A stretch of 64,000 bases of DNA from Coenobita brevimanus (lineage: Eukaryota > Arthropoda > Malacostraca > Decapoda > Coenobitidae). The position numbers and the translations under genes were made by a program. The stretch is taken from the NCBI GenBank assembly GCA_032717465.1, contig CM064664.1, forward strand, positions 956,717-1,020,716, written 5' to 3'. Position 1 is the stretch's first letter. Every line of letters starts with the position of its first letter. This document shows, one piece after another, positions 33,204-43,052 of this stretch. Under the pieces are notes generated by a model that saw only the letters and a list, made by a program, of their open reading frames with translations, did not search any database and was not told where the DNA came from.

Positions 33204-33450
33204 CTATCTATTATCTCCAGACACCTTAATCCCATAAGGGGTGGCCATAAATATTTCACCGCCATATTGCTTTTTTCTGCCATCTGGTTGCCCTCCCTCC
33301 AACTCACACCCCTTCCCTCATAGATCATGCTACTCCATCCCTCCATCTCATCCTTGGTTTCCCCTTCCTCTCCTCTCTCTCCACCTTACAAACATACACT
33401 TCTCTGGTCAGTCTCTTATTCTCCATCCACTCTACATGGCCAAACCATGC
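33204..33450 (-). mobile_element. RTE family R 3' fragment, diverged
   Basis: CTCCAGACACCTTAATCCCA and GGGGTGGCCATAAATATTTC follow the family R 3' end with many substitutions. The antisense NEKRLTRE-like and WFGHVE-like readings are decayed. Confidence 0.7.
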
Positions 33451-33859
33451 CTTGCAGTCTACTGTATCTTTCACACCACTACATTATATTACATATCACT
33501 CTCCACAAACTTCACACAAGATGGAGTCACTATCAGCTCTTTCCTGTCACCTCCACCATTGAGTCTCTGCCCCCACATGACTACTGTATGGTTGTATGAA
33601 ATGCCTGAGTGCATTCCAAACCATGCAGTGGATGAAGAGTATTAGGCGATGAGAAGCAAAATCCTCAAAACTGTTCAGAAGGTACAGTATGTATGCAGGT
33701 AAGTACAGTATACTTGCCAGTTTGAAATTATTCCATTGTGCAATTTGCCCATAACCCGAAGAGTTGATGGTCAGGTCAGTCAGATTAGGGCAACATGATT
33801 AAAATCTGTATAACATGCAATGTGGTTTTAAAATGGCCTAGGTACAGCATTTTCTACAA

Positions 33860-34812
33860 TTGCATGAACTCGTTTGGATTGCGTGAGGTACACGCAATAA
33901 TCAAATGGTATAATATATATAATAATACTGTACTGTGTTATACCTTCACTACAATAATCAAATGGTATAATATATATAATAATACTGTACTGTGTTATAA
34001 CTCCACTACAATAATCAAATGGTATCTATCTATCTGTCTATAGCCCGACGCCCTAATTCCGCAAGGGTGGCCGCAGACAAAACGCCTCCAAGTCGCTCTG
34101 TCAACCACCATTTGACTACCCTTCCCCCAACTCACCCCCCCCTCCCTCATATACCTCTCAACTCCATCCCTCCACCTCATCCTTGGTCTACCCCTCCCTC
34201 TCCCTCCCTCCACCTCACCTACATACACCCTCTTAGTCAGTTGTTCATTCTCCATTCTCTTCACATGTCCAAACCACCTCAGTGTATTTCTCCTAATCTT
34301 CTCAACCACATCCACATCCACCCCACAACGTTCCTTCACTTCTTCATTCGTCAACCTGTCCCTCCATGTCACTGCACATGCTCCTCTCAAGTAACTCATT
34401 TCCACTGCTCTCACTCTTGACTTGTTCCCCTCTTGCAAGGTCCACGCCTCGCTTCCATACGTCAGGGTAGGGATCACAATACTATCATGCAGTGACTTCT
34501 TAACTTCCATACTCACCTCCCTATTTCTCATCACTGATTTCAGTGAACCAACAACCTTCCTTCCCTGCTGTACCCTTTCACGCACTTCATCCCCCAAAGT
34601 TCCATCCTTACTCATCACACTACCCAAGTACTTGAATGCACTCACATGGTATAATATATATAATAATACTGTATTGTACACTGATAAACATATCTTTTAT
34701 TTACCTTATTGTGGTGAACACAGCTGAAGTGGTCAGGCAGTCCGGACTGCTTCTGTTTTTGAGATTAAGGTATAGTACTGTAGTGATTACAGCATTGTAC
34801 ATATCATATACG
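33860..34812. mobile_element. Minisatellite-bearing MITE, copy 1, split by an RTE fragment
   Basis: Two and a half units of the 57-bp repeat (33891-34024, 34646-34680) and the following GTCAGGCAGTCCGGACTGCT region match the element at 36729-38259. An RTE fragment is nested inside. Confidence 0.65.
34025..34645 (-). mobile_element. RTE family R (subfamily 2) fragment nested in minisatellite
   Basis: A 621-bp 3' portion flanked by the 6-bp direct repeat ATGGTA (34019-34024 and 34646-34651). It encodes SAFKYLGSVMSKDGTLGDEV through VTWRRFVCGHPCGI with few lesions, so it is relatively young. Confidence 0.87.
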
Positions 34813-35856
34813 GCAGTATAGTAACCCCCCCCACCATATTAGCGAGGGTTATGTTCCAAGCTCCCTGGCTAATTCTTGAAATTAGCAGATTTTGGACGCC
34901 TTCTTGAAAATGACATGTACTGGTAATTGCGTAGTCCCTGAACCACCGTTACTGTAGCTAATGCATTACCCACAAATAAATGTTTCTTGTTAAATCTGTT
35001 TCCCCGTTGTTTTTAGTGGTTCAGCTGTGCCAGCTCTTGTTTAACTAGACCTAACCTAACCTAGTTTAACTGAACCTAATAATTTTACCAAGCCTACCAA
35101 AACCTAGAGTTGGGAAATTGGGGAACGGAATCCACCTTTGAGTGCGTAGGGCAAGTTTCTTCCATTGTGCCAGAAATAAACAACTGTAGGTATGGCTTAA
35201 TGGCTTAACCTCTCAATGGCCATGGGTTTAGAAACTTGCATGCACCCCTGGCCAGCCATGAAACAATTTTAGAAGAGTTCCAGAATCAGTTTATTTTTCT
35301 TAGAGATGTGAAGAAAATCATCTGGTACACCTAGCAATGTGTTTTGTAGCTTCCTAAGCCCATCCTGTGATTCGCTATGATTCACAGAAGAATTAATAAA
35401 ATTACAGTGCCTGTGCCACATGGGCAAAAACATCTGAGATTAAGTGACCACCTGACTGCATGGGATGGTAGCATAGAGTTGTGTAAACATACCAGTGACC
35501 TTCGTTCCTTTCCCATAATTGTTCACAGTTTTGTATAGCTCGCACTGACTCAATGTCACTGACACCGGTACTGTAAAGGGTTGTTCAATGTCGGGGTTAT
35601 TAAGGGGTTAATGGAATATAGTACTGTTTGCATCAGTATTCTCTCTTTCACATATACACACAAAACCGAACAAAAGAATGAGTGCTAAATGTACGTTTAA
35701 CTTTCAGCTGAAACACCTTACCAATTCGATTCTTATTCCTCCATTTTTTTTTTCTGTACAGGGTATTTTTCCAACTTTTTTTTTTTTTTTTTTAGGAAGG
35801 ATTTGCTAATTAGTGAAGTCGTTAATTATGAGTTTGGCAATTATGGGGTTCTGTAG
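34813..35856. mobile_element. Possible Tigger-like MITE
   Basis: The left end (CAGTATAGTAACCCCCCCCA, then TTAGCGAGGGTTATG) and the right end (GGCAATTATGGGGTTCTGTAG) are loosely inverted. The element abuts the next TA-flanked element at 35859. There is no coding content. Confidence 0.4.
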
Positions 35857-35858
35857 TA

Positions 35859-36717
35859 CAGTAATCTTTCCATTATCTGATGTAATAGAGCCAAAGGCAC
35901 GTCCGGAAAGTGGGTTTGTCCGGATAGGCTAGTGGGCCCCTGCCTCCTGCACTGGTACTTATGGACCCTAACCCAGCCTAACTCAGAAAACCACTTGCTG
36001 TACATTACTCCCTACTGGATATGCATAGCACCTATTTAAGGCCCTATTCACACAGATAAGGGACAGAAAGCCTGAAATAAATGAAAAGGAACCAGAGAAT
36101 GAGGAATTAGAAGAGAGCATGGAAAATATTTAGCAGTGTACCGGGTACTTACAACACGTCCGTGGCCATTTGTTATGAAGATTAACCAACCTCCTCTATG
36201 GCTCTGGCAGTGGTGAAAATGCTCTTGAAGCACATACATTAATCCAATGTTGTGCTGCACTTAATCCTTTGCACTATGAATTATAATTGTTTAACACTGC
36301 ACATTCTGTTCTTACTTGCACCATACCAGTTGCAGCTGCCAGTGTTGCACTCTCCACTTAATCCTTTGCACTCTGAATTCTAATTTCACAACACTGTAAA
36401 TTCCCATGTGGTCTGGTGGCCTGGTGTTACAGTTTATTCACAAAAACGAGCACGTGCAGCATCCATTGTGATGAGTGTCTAGTCAGGATGGTAGTTAGAC
36501 GGTAACTGGGGAGGGGGAAACAAGGGGCACGCGTAAACACAGCTGTTCGGCACCGTGCGCCAAGTTCAAAGTACAGTTGAAAAATGTCGGATTTTTTTTT
36601 TCTTTCTTTCTTTTTTAAAATTTTTTGGCCATTTTTAGGCTCCAAAGGCCCAGGCCCAAAATGTCCTGGTAGTGGGGTGTCCAGTTATTGGGCATCCAGA
36701 TATTACAGGGATTACTG
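35859..36717 (-). mobile_element. 859-bp deletion derivative of the Tigger element
   Basis: TIRs start CAGTAATC and end GATTACTG, with TA on both sides (35857-35858, 36718-36719). Both ends and subterminal text (TACTTATGGACCCTAACCCA, GCATAGCACCTATTTAAGGC) match the 3.05-kb element at 1180. The transposase core is missing, so it would depend on a helper. Confidence 0.85.
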
Positions 36718-36949
36718 TATTTCAAATACAGTAAAACTTCACCATAATGGACTAATCGGGGCCCAAATCATTCCGAAAATTGCGAAATTCCAATAAAAGC
36801 GACATCTGGACTTCCCCCTGCTAACCCGGACTTTTTCCGATATATCAGACATTAGTCCAGATTGCATGAACTGTTTTAAAACTGTTTTGACTACCACTGC
36901 AGTACTGTACTGTGTTATACCTTCTCGACAGTAATCAAATGGCATAATA

Positions 36950-37652
36950 CAGTAAACCCTCATTATACAATGCCTCATTGTACGATATTTCACTTATACA
37001 ATGTCAAAATTTTAGTACCCTATGCCCACTATACAATGGGAACGATTTGCAACAACGATGGATCATCCGTGGCTCAGTGAACAGCGAATGTGCGAACGCA
37101 ACAAAAACGTCCTCACACTGTCGGCATTAGACCACACACACTTGTCCACCGGTCCAGCCTCATTAGCTAGCCCTGCCCAGCCAGCTAGCCCAGTCTTATC
37201 GATTGGTCCAGCACCATCAGCCAGCACCACCCAGCCAGCTAGCCCAGTCTCATCCGCCAGTCCAGACTCATCAGCCAGCCCCGTGCAGCCAGCCAGCCCT
37301 GCCCAGTCAGCCAGTTCTGCCAGTGATGAGTGAGGGCTGTGAGGCCTTAACTGTCCCTTAGCCTCGGAGGGGACATCAACAATCCTATTTACTTAAGTTA
37401 TAGTAAGAACTACTGTATACTGTTATTTTCATGTTTTTCGCCTCTTTATTCATTATTAATGTGTTACTTTACATGTTTAAACATAAGGATATTTCATGTA
37501 TGTGAGTGTTAAGGTGTGTGAATGTGCGAGTTTAGGCAGGTCTGGGAACGTATCCTCATTGACTACATGTTATAACAGGTTCACTATACAATGGATTGCT
37601 ATACGATGGGGTTTTCAGGAACGGAACCCCATCGTATAATGAGGGTTTACTG
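36950..37652. mobile_element. Nested Tigger-like MITE
   Basis: The ends CAGTAAACCCTCATTATACA and its complement (near TATAATGAGGGTTTACTG) are flanked by TA (36948-36949, 37653-37654). It lies inside the first minisatellite unit. A 103-codon open frame at 37022-37333, rich in Ser, Ala and Pro (SPVQPASPAQ), has internal repeats and no recognised domain. Confidence 0.85.
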
Positions 37653-38079
37653 TATATATAATAATACTGTACTGTGTTATACCTTCACTACAATAATCAA
37701 ATGGTATAATATATATAATAATACTGTACTGTGTTATACCTTCACTACAATAATCAAATGGTATAATATATATAATAATACTGTACTGTGTTATACCTTC
37801 ACTACAATAATTAAATGGTATAATATATATAATAATACTGTACTGTGTTATACCTTCACTACAATCATCAAATGGTATAATATATATAATAATACTGTAC
37901 TGTGTTATACCTTCACTACAATCATCAAATGGTATAATATATATAATAATACTGTACTGTGTTATACCTTCACTACAATAATCAAATGGTATAATATATA
38001 TAATAATACTGTACTGTGTTATAACTCCACTACAATAATCAAATGGTATAATATATATAATAATACTGTACTGCGCACT
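37653..38079. repeat. 57-bp minisatellite, about seven units
   Basis: Units begin ACCTTCACTACAATAATCAA at 37681, 37738, 37795, 37852, 37909 and 37966, with a variant (AACTCC) at 38023. Because 57 is 19 codons, both strands carry long open frames of 19-residue repeats, which are not genes. Confidence 0.95.
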
Positions 38080-38363
38080 TATAAACATGTCTTTTATTTA
38101 CCTTATTGTGGTGAACATAGCTGAAGTGGTCAGGCAGTCCGGACTGCTTCTGGCTTTATCGGACTTTTTCCGATATGTAGGAATTTAGTCCGATAGCTCC
38201 TTGATTCCGATAGAAGCAAATTCCGGTCTATTGAAGTTCCTTATATTGAGGTTTTACTGTATATTAGCATATAAGACTGTTTTTATTACAAAACAAAGGT
38301 AAATCCTTCACTATTGTAGATAAATAAATTAAAATATTACACCTCACAACTCATACTTAACAG

Positions 38364-38451
38364 GTTTACACACCAGTCCTCCTCCATTCCTTGGCATCAA
38401 CCTCCTCAGTCACAGTCAAACTCCTCCAACAACTGAGACAACTCCATCCAT
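38364..38451 (+). other. Splice-flanked open segment of unknown status
   Basis: An 88-nt stretch with an AACAG acceptor and GTAAGT donor. It is open in two frames; entered in phase 1 it reads as a Pro/Thr/Ser-rich peptide (LHTSPPPFLGIN). Its exit phase then differs from the bait exon at 39575, so it is not a simple alternative to it. A second such segment lies at 38823-38882 (60 nt, open in phase 0, followed by GTATGT). Either could be a cassette exon of the A2M bait region or chance. Confidence 0.2.
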
Positions 38452-38557
38452 GTAAGTGGTATTGCATGTTATTTCTGCAAGTATAATATCAGTACTGAGT
38501 GTTGCATCAGTAACATAAAAGGATTTTACTTGGTACTGTAATATACAAAAATATAGC

Positions 38558-38645
38558 TATCTGTTGCCAGATGCCTGAATCCCATAAGGGGTGGCTACAA
38601 ACAAATCACCTCCATGTTTCCCTGTCCAACGCCGTTTCACTGCCC
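38558..38645 (-). mobile_element. RTE family R 3' end fragment
   Basis: About 90 bp with the CTATCTGTTGCCAGATGCCT edge. A second, longer fragment (about 240 bp) lies at 38930-39170 with the same orientation and a CTATCTGTCTATCTATTACC edge. Confidence 0.75.
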
Positions 38646-38929
38646 TGCATAATTAAAAAGTGGCTTTGAAATACAGGCCAGTGTTGACAATATAATAATT
38701 TTTCTAATCAGAATTTGCCCTCTTATTTCAGACACATAGAACAAGCAGTCATCTAAATAGTTTCTGGTGCACAGTAAATCTTTTAAGGCATTTGTATAAC
38801 TGTTACCTCATGTATTTAACAGGTGAACAAGGAAGACTCTTCACTGCGGGTTTGTTTGCCAGCGCTGCAGAGTGAAATGCATGTATGTTATTAGTGATTG
38901 TATCTGAAAGTAATACCTCCTACCTTGTA

Positions 38930-39170
38930 TCTATCTGTCTATCTATTACCAGATGCCTTAATCCCATAAGGGGTGGCCACAAACAAATTGCCTCCATGTC
39001 ACCCTGTCCCCTGCCATTTCATTGCCCTGCTCCCAGTTCACATCCCCCTCACTCATATACCTCTCCACTCCATCCCTCCATCTCATCCTTGGCCTCCCCC
39101 TCCCTTTCCCCCCCTCCACCTCTCTCACATACACTCTTCTCGTCAGTCTCTCACTCTTCATCTTCCTACC
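38930..39170 (-). mobile_element. RTE family R 3' fragment
   Basis: Antisense text from TTACCAGATGCCTTAATCCC to CAGTCTCTCACTCTTCATCT, corresponding to SERLTRRVYVREVEGGKGRG on the minus strand. An A-rich junction follows. Confidence 0.82.
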
Positions 39171-39574
39171 ATTGAAAAAATAAAAATAAAAATCTTTCTC
39201 TTTAATGCTGAACACAGCAACATAACAGTATGAGGTATTGTAGTTCACCTTCCATAGTGCTTTTCTTTTGCATATTACAACTTAACATTCTGCTGCAGCT
39301 GATTATATGCCTTCAGTATTGACATCAGTAACATAAATGAAGATATTATGCTGTAATGTGCAGTACAAATTATTAAGGAAAAGGGTTACAAACTCATCAG
39401 TGACACTCTGGAAAAAGGAAAAGAAGGAAGTTCTAATGATAATGTACCTTTTTTTTTTTTCCCCACTTGATAGCTTGATAGAACTGGACCACTCATGAGC
39501 TTGTTGCTAGTTTCCATTTGATGTTATATACAGTATTCCTGTTTTTCTTTAATTTGTTGATAATGATGTTTCAG

Positions 39575-39751
39575 TGATCCTGGGCTCTACAAAAAGGAAA
39601 CAGGCAGAGCTGGAGCCAGAACAATCAGCTGGCAAGAAGCTGTTGCAACAACCCTCCACTTCAAGTATGAGAGATGTGGCCATTGAGCAGCAGCTGCCAT
39701 CACCAGCAGCAACGACCCACTACAGCCGTCTACAAGCACAGAGGCTGCCTG
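39575..39751 (+). CDS. Probable A2M/TEP bait-region exon
   Basis: A 177-nt segment with a TTTCAG acceptor and GTAAGT donor. It is entered in phase 1, which matches the exon ending at 26896 (GTG, Val), and left in phase 1. It encodes ILGSTKRKQAELEPEQ and later QQLPSPAATTHYSRLQ, a hydrophilic, low-complexity sequence rich in Lys, Arg, Gln, Ser and Pro. That is what a protease-accessible bait region looks like, and bait sequences are not conserved between species. The assignment rests on splice phase, order and composition, not on sequence similarity. Its 3' half and donor are duplicated 113 bp downstream. Confidence 0.6.
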
Positions 39752-39921
39752 GTAAGTACAGGTCCATGAAGGTTTACATCTGAGGGTTGGTTGGGGGTTT
39801 GTAGATCCACCATCACCAGCAGCAACGACCCACTACAGCCATCTACAAGCACAGAAGCTGCCTGGTAAGTACAGGTCCATGAAGGTTTACATCTGAGGGT
39901 TGGTTGGGGTTTGTAGATCCA
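39697..39921 (+). repeat. 113-bp tandem duplication over the bait exon end
   Basis: Unit 1 (39697-39809) covers the last 55 bases of the exon at 39575, its donor and about 58 bp of intron. Unit 2 (39810-39921) repeats it with only a few changes, for example CCGTCT to CCATCT and AGAGG to AGAAG. Confidence 0.9.
39805..39864 (+). CDS. Candidate duplicated bait mini-exon
   Basis: A 113-bp tandem duplication copied the 3' part of the exon at 39575, plus its donor, to 39810-39921. The new copy sits after TTTGTAG, a weak acceptor. Read from 39805 to the copied GTAAGT donor it is exactly 60 nt, entered and left in phase 1, open throughout, and encodes DPPSPAATTHYSHLQ and following residues. It could be added to the mRNA without disturbing the frame. 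Use of the acceptor is unproven; the polypyrimidine tract is poor. Confidence 0.35.
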
Positions 39922-40379
39922 TGTGTTTTACTCCCAGCAGATGAAAGCAAACAAGTAACAGTAACCAAGGAGATTCATTCCTACAGCACCTCATAACCAA
40001 GGCTCATTGACTTTCACATAACCACAACTTGAAGGTGTACGTGTGGCCAAGTTGCCTCACATGAAAACTAAACTGACTGTTACTCTTCCCTTCATTTATT
40101 TGTTCATGTATTTAGTGACATATGAAAAATTTGAATACATAGTTCTAAAATTTTTCTGGCTCTTGGAGTCCTACCTCACCCTAGATGATGATCATTATGA
40201 TTTTTTTTTTTTTCCCCAGGTCAGCCTTTATGACATGACTCAGGGCCAGTGAGCCATTTGGTTTCTTTTCAAACCAAGTTTCCAGCAGACAAGCAGACCC
40301 TCTGAGCCCCACCTTTGCTGATTTGCTGAGTTCAGCAATGAGGACATTGAGTCAGCACAGGTACTGGTATGTTTTGTTT

Positions 40380-41540
40380 TGCTGTGTGTGTGTGTGTGTG
40401 TGTGTATTTACTTAATTGTGATATACAGGAAATGAGCTATGCTCGTGGGGTCCCGTCTCTGTTTCTCAGTTAGTCAAATTTAGCTTTAAACTCGTTTAAG
40501 TTTTTAGACTGGACGATCTCTTTGTCCAGGCTATTCCACAGGTCTATACATCTATAAGGAAAACTATATTTCTTGATATCCTTCAAGCAGCTTGGCTTCT
40601 TCAGTTTCATTCCGTGTCCTCTTGTTACTCTCTTATCCCATACAAACAGACCTTCTTTGTCAATTTTATTTACTCCCACCATGGTCCTGAACACTGCAGT
40701 CATGTCTCCCCTCTTTCTCCTTTCTTCTAAGAAAGGCAAATCCAGTTTTTCCAGCCTCTCTCTGTATGACAGATCTTCCAGACTGGGGACCATCATGGTT
40801 GCTGTTCTCTGTATTCTCTCAATCTTGTTTATATCTTTCTTTTTGTGTGGGCACCACACTACCGCTGCATATTCTAACCTGGGGCGGATCATGGCCACTA
40901 TCAATTTTTTCATCTCCTCCTCATCCATGTAATGAAAAGCTACTCTTACATTAGTCAGGAGTTTTTATGTTTCTCTAACTGCCTTGTTAATGTGTTTTTC
41001 AGGTGACATTATTCTCTTATGGGGTACCTTGTCAAAGGCCTTCTCCAGATCTAAATACACACAATCCACCCAGCCGTCTTTCTCCTGTAGCACATCAATC
41101 GCTCTTGAGTAAAAGCTCAACAATTTGGAAACACATGACCTTCCACTTCTGAATCCAAACTGACTATCAGCCAAAATATTCATCTCTTCCAGATATTTTA
41201 TCCATCTGTCTTTCAGGATTCTCTCACACAATTTTGCCACCATGCTGGTTAGAGACACTGGTCTATAATTCAGGGGTTTTTCTCTGTTTCCTCCCTTGTA
41301 AATTGGTACCACATTTGCCCTCTTCCATTCTTGTGGCACTTTCCTCTCTTCCAGAGAACCAATTAAACTGTGAATTTTATCCGCCATTTGTTCTCTGCAT
41401 TCCTTCAGTACCCAATTAGAAATTCCATCTGATCCTGGGGCTTTCCTTACATCTTGAGTTTCCAGTAATTTATGCACTTCCTGTACCTCCACTTTTATAT
41501 CTTTTATCACTACATTTCTATTGTGTGTGTGTGTTTTAAT
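40380..41540 (-). mobile_element. CR1-like LINE (family C) with internal RT deletion
   Basis: Reading leftward, the frame encodes LNYRPVSLTSMVAKLCERIL, SQFGFRSGRSCVSKLL and YLDLEKAFDKVPHKR. It then jumps, via SPEKHINKAVRE, to the C-terminal part MIRPRLEYAAVVWCPHKKK and SYRERLEKLDLPFLEERRKR. The catalytic YADD region is missing. It ends NEFKAKFD near 40470 and runs into a (GT)n array at 40382-40406; a shorter GT run is at 41522-41533. It lies in the A2M region, antisense to the gene. Confidence 0.83.
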
Positions 41541-41794
41541 TATTTTTAGTGATGGAGAGACATTTCACTTGGTAGCACTGAAATAACTAGACAGTTCCAC
41601 TGCCTGGTTATGTTGCTCTTCTCCTGCCCTGTCCTGTGACTGGAGTGCTGTAAACCAAAGGTGTCTTTCCCCTGCAGTGCACATTCCTCTATTTGGAGGA
41701 TGGGGAAGGAGTTTAGGCAGTGGAGCCAGGTGGTTATATCACTGCCACCACGTGAAGGTGTCCCTACCCAACTGTTCACAGATAAAGTTAGTCA

Positions 41795-42240
41795 GTTTAT
41801 GGTAAAGGAAGAGGATATTCGCCAGCTCAAATGTACAGAAATGACAATGATTAGGTGGATGTGTAGTGCGTCCTTGTGTGCAAGGCCTGGGGGGGGCTGG
41901 GATTACGATGGAAGAGTTAAGAGGTAGGATGGGCCTGGAGTGGATTGGTGTTGTGATGAGGAGAGGTAGATTGAGATGGTTTGGACATGTGGAGAGGATG
42001 GGGGGTGATAATTGGGTGAGGAAGGTGAGAAGTGTTAATATTGGGGGTGGGGTTATGAAGGGTGGACCGAGAAAGACATGGGACGAGGTCATTAAGTGTG
42101 ACCTTAGGGTTAAGGGACTGAACAGGGAGGCTGCAATGGATCGTTCAGCGTGGAGAGCCGCCATTAGGTGACCAAGGCCGACACATACAAGCATGTTGGA
42201 GCCTTTAAAAACGAAAAAAAAATAAAAATAAAAATAAGAG
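41795..42240 (+). mobile_element. LINE family Q 3' fragment
   Basis: Plus-strand readings MEELRGRMGLEWIGVVMRRG, RWFGHVERMGGDNWVRKV and GLNREAAMDRSAWRAAIR match family Q at 58105-60605. The end GGAGCCTTTAAAAACG and A-rich tail mark its 3' terminus. Confidence 0.85.
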
Positions 42241-42485
42241 AGAAGAGGGGGAGGTTAGGAGGAAGAGGGCAAGAGAGAGACGGTGGAGAGGACATTACAA
42301 TAAATTTAATGAGAAAAGTTAAAAATGGTGAGGGAAGAGGAAGAGAGGGGTGGGGGGAGGTGGAAGGCAGAAATGGGGCAGAGAGAGAGAGAGAGGGGAG
42401 AGGAAATTATTTACCATCAGTGAGGCAGGAGGTAAGGATGTGTGGCCATATGGGAGAGGAATTGCATTATTTCATTATTTTTCAG

Positions 42486-42613
42486 GTTAACATCAACTTC
42501 CCGAGTGAAGATGATGTGAGGAGTGGCATTGAGGGACGGCATGGAGGGCGTGGTGGCCTGTTTCTATCTCAAGCACAGTATGATGTCCATTGGTGGAGCC
42601 ACAGTCTGTACCA
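42486..42613 (+). CDS. Candidate exon of unknown protein
   Basis: A 128-nt stretch follows a strong TTATTTTTCAG acceptor and ends at a GTAAGT donor. It is open only when entered in phase 0, reading VNINFPSEDDVRSGIEG and then GGRGGLFLSQAQY. I do not recognise the protein. The A2M bait exon at 39575 ends in phase 1, so this segment cannot follow it directly: the junction would give GGT TAA. It could belong to A2M through a missed exon, to another gene, or be non-coding. Confidence 0.3.
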
Positions 42614-42639
42614 GTAAGTATATCTGGTCATTGTTGTTG

Positions 42640-42795
42640 TGGCCAGGGGTTCATGTGGACACAAACCCAGTGGACTGCAGGATGTAGTGCCCATCCTGCT
42701 GCAGTCTGCCTTGTGGAGGGAGGCAGCTGTAGGACACTGGTTGGACATGGAGCCACCCACTTACATCAGTGTCACCATGTGAAGGTGTCCCTCCT
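42640..42795 (+). repeat. Dispersed repeat family E
   Basis: TTGTTGTGGCCAGGGGTTCA, GTAGTGCCCATCCTGCTGCA and GTGTCACCATGTGAAGGTGT are shared with 41640-41780 and, more weakly, with 26945-27110 and 53620-53770. Confidence 0.5.
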
Positions 42796-42833
42796 TGCCA
42801 CCATGCATAAGTGGACATGTGGTGTTATCTAAC

Positions 42834-43048
42834 CTATCTATCTATCTATAGCCCGACACCCTAATCCTGCAAAGGGTGGCTGCAGACAAAACGCCTCCAA
42901 GTCACTCTGTCACCCACCATTTGACTGCCCTCCCCCCAACTCACTCCCCCCTCCCCCCTCATATACCTCTCAGCTCTGTCCCTCCACCTCATCCTCGGTC
43001 TTCCCCTCCCTCTCCCTCCCTCCACTTCACCTACATACACGCTTTTAG
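42834..43048 (-). mobile_element. RTE family R (subfamily 2) 3' fragment
   Basis: CTATCTATCTATAGCCCGAC through CACTTCACCTACATACACGC. Its truncated 5' edge coincides with the TTAA target of the next element. Confidence 0.8.
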
Positions 43049-43052
43049 TTAA

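Larger units (their letters stand above)
36729..38259. mobile_element. Minisatellite-bearing MITE, copy 2 (outer)
   Basis: The left terminus CAGTAAAACTTCACCATAAT and right terminus TATTGAGGTTTTACTG are inverted and flanked by TA (36727-36728, 38260-38261). The element contains the nested MITE at 36950-37652 and the 57-bp repeat array. Confidence 0.75.

Noticed and set aside
37591..38124. Open frames on both strands with 19-residue repeats
   Set aside because: The 57-bp minisatellite period is divisible by three. There is no start context or homology, and both strands are open at once.
40220..40380. Possible exon after the TTTCCCCAG site at 40211-40219
   Set aside because: All three frames stop within about 30 bases and no donor follows at a usable distance.
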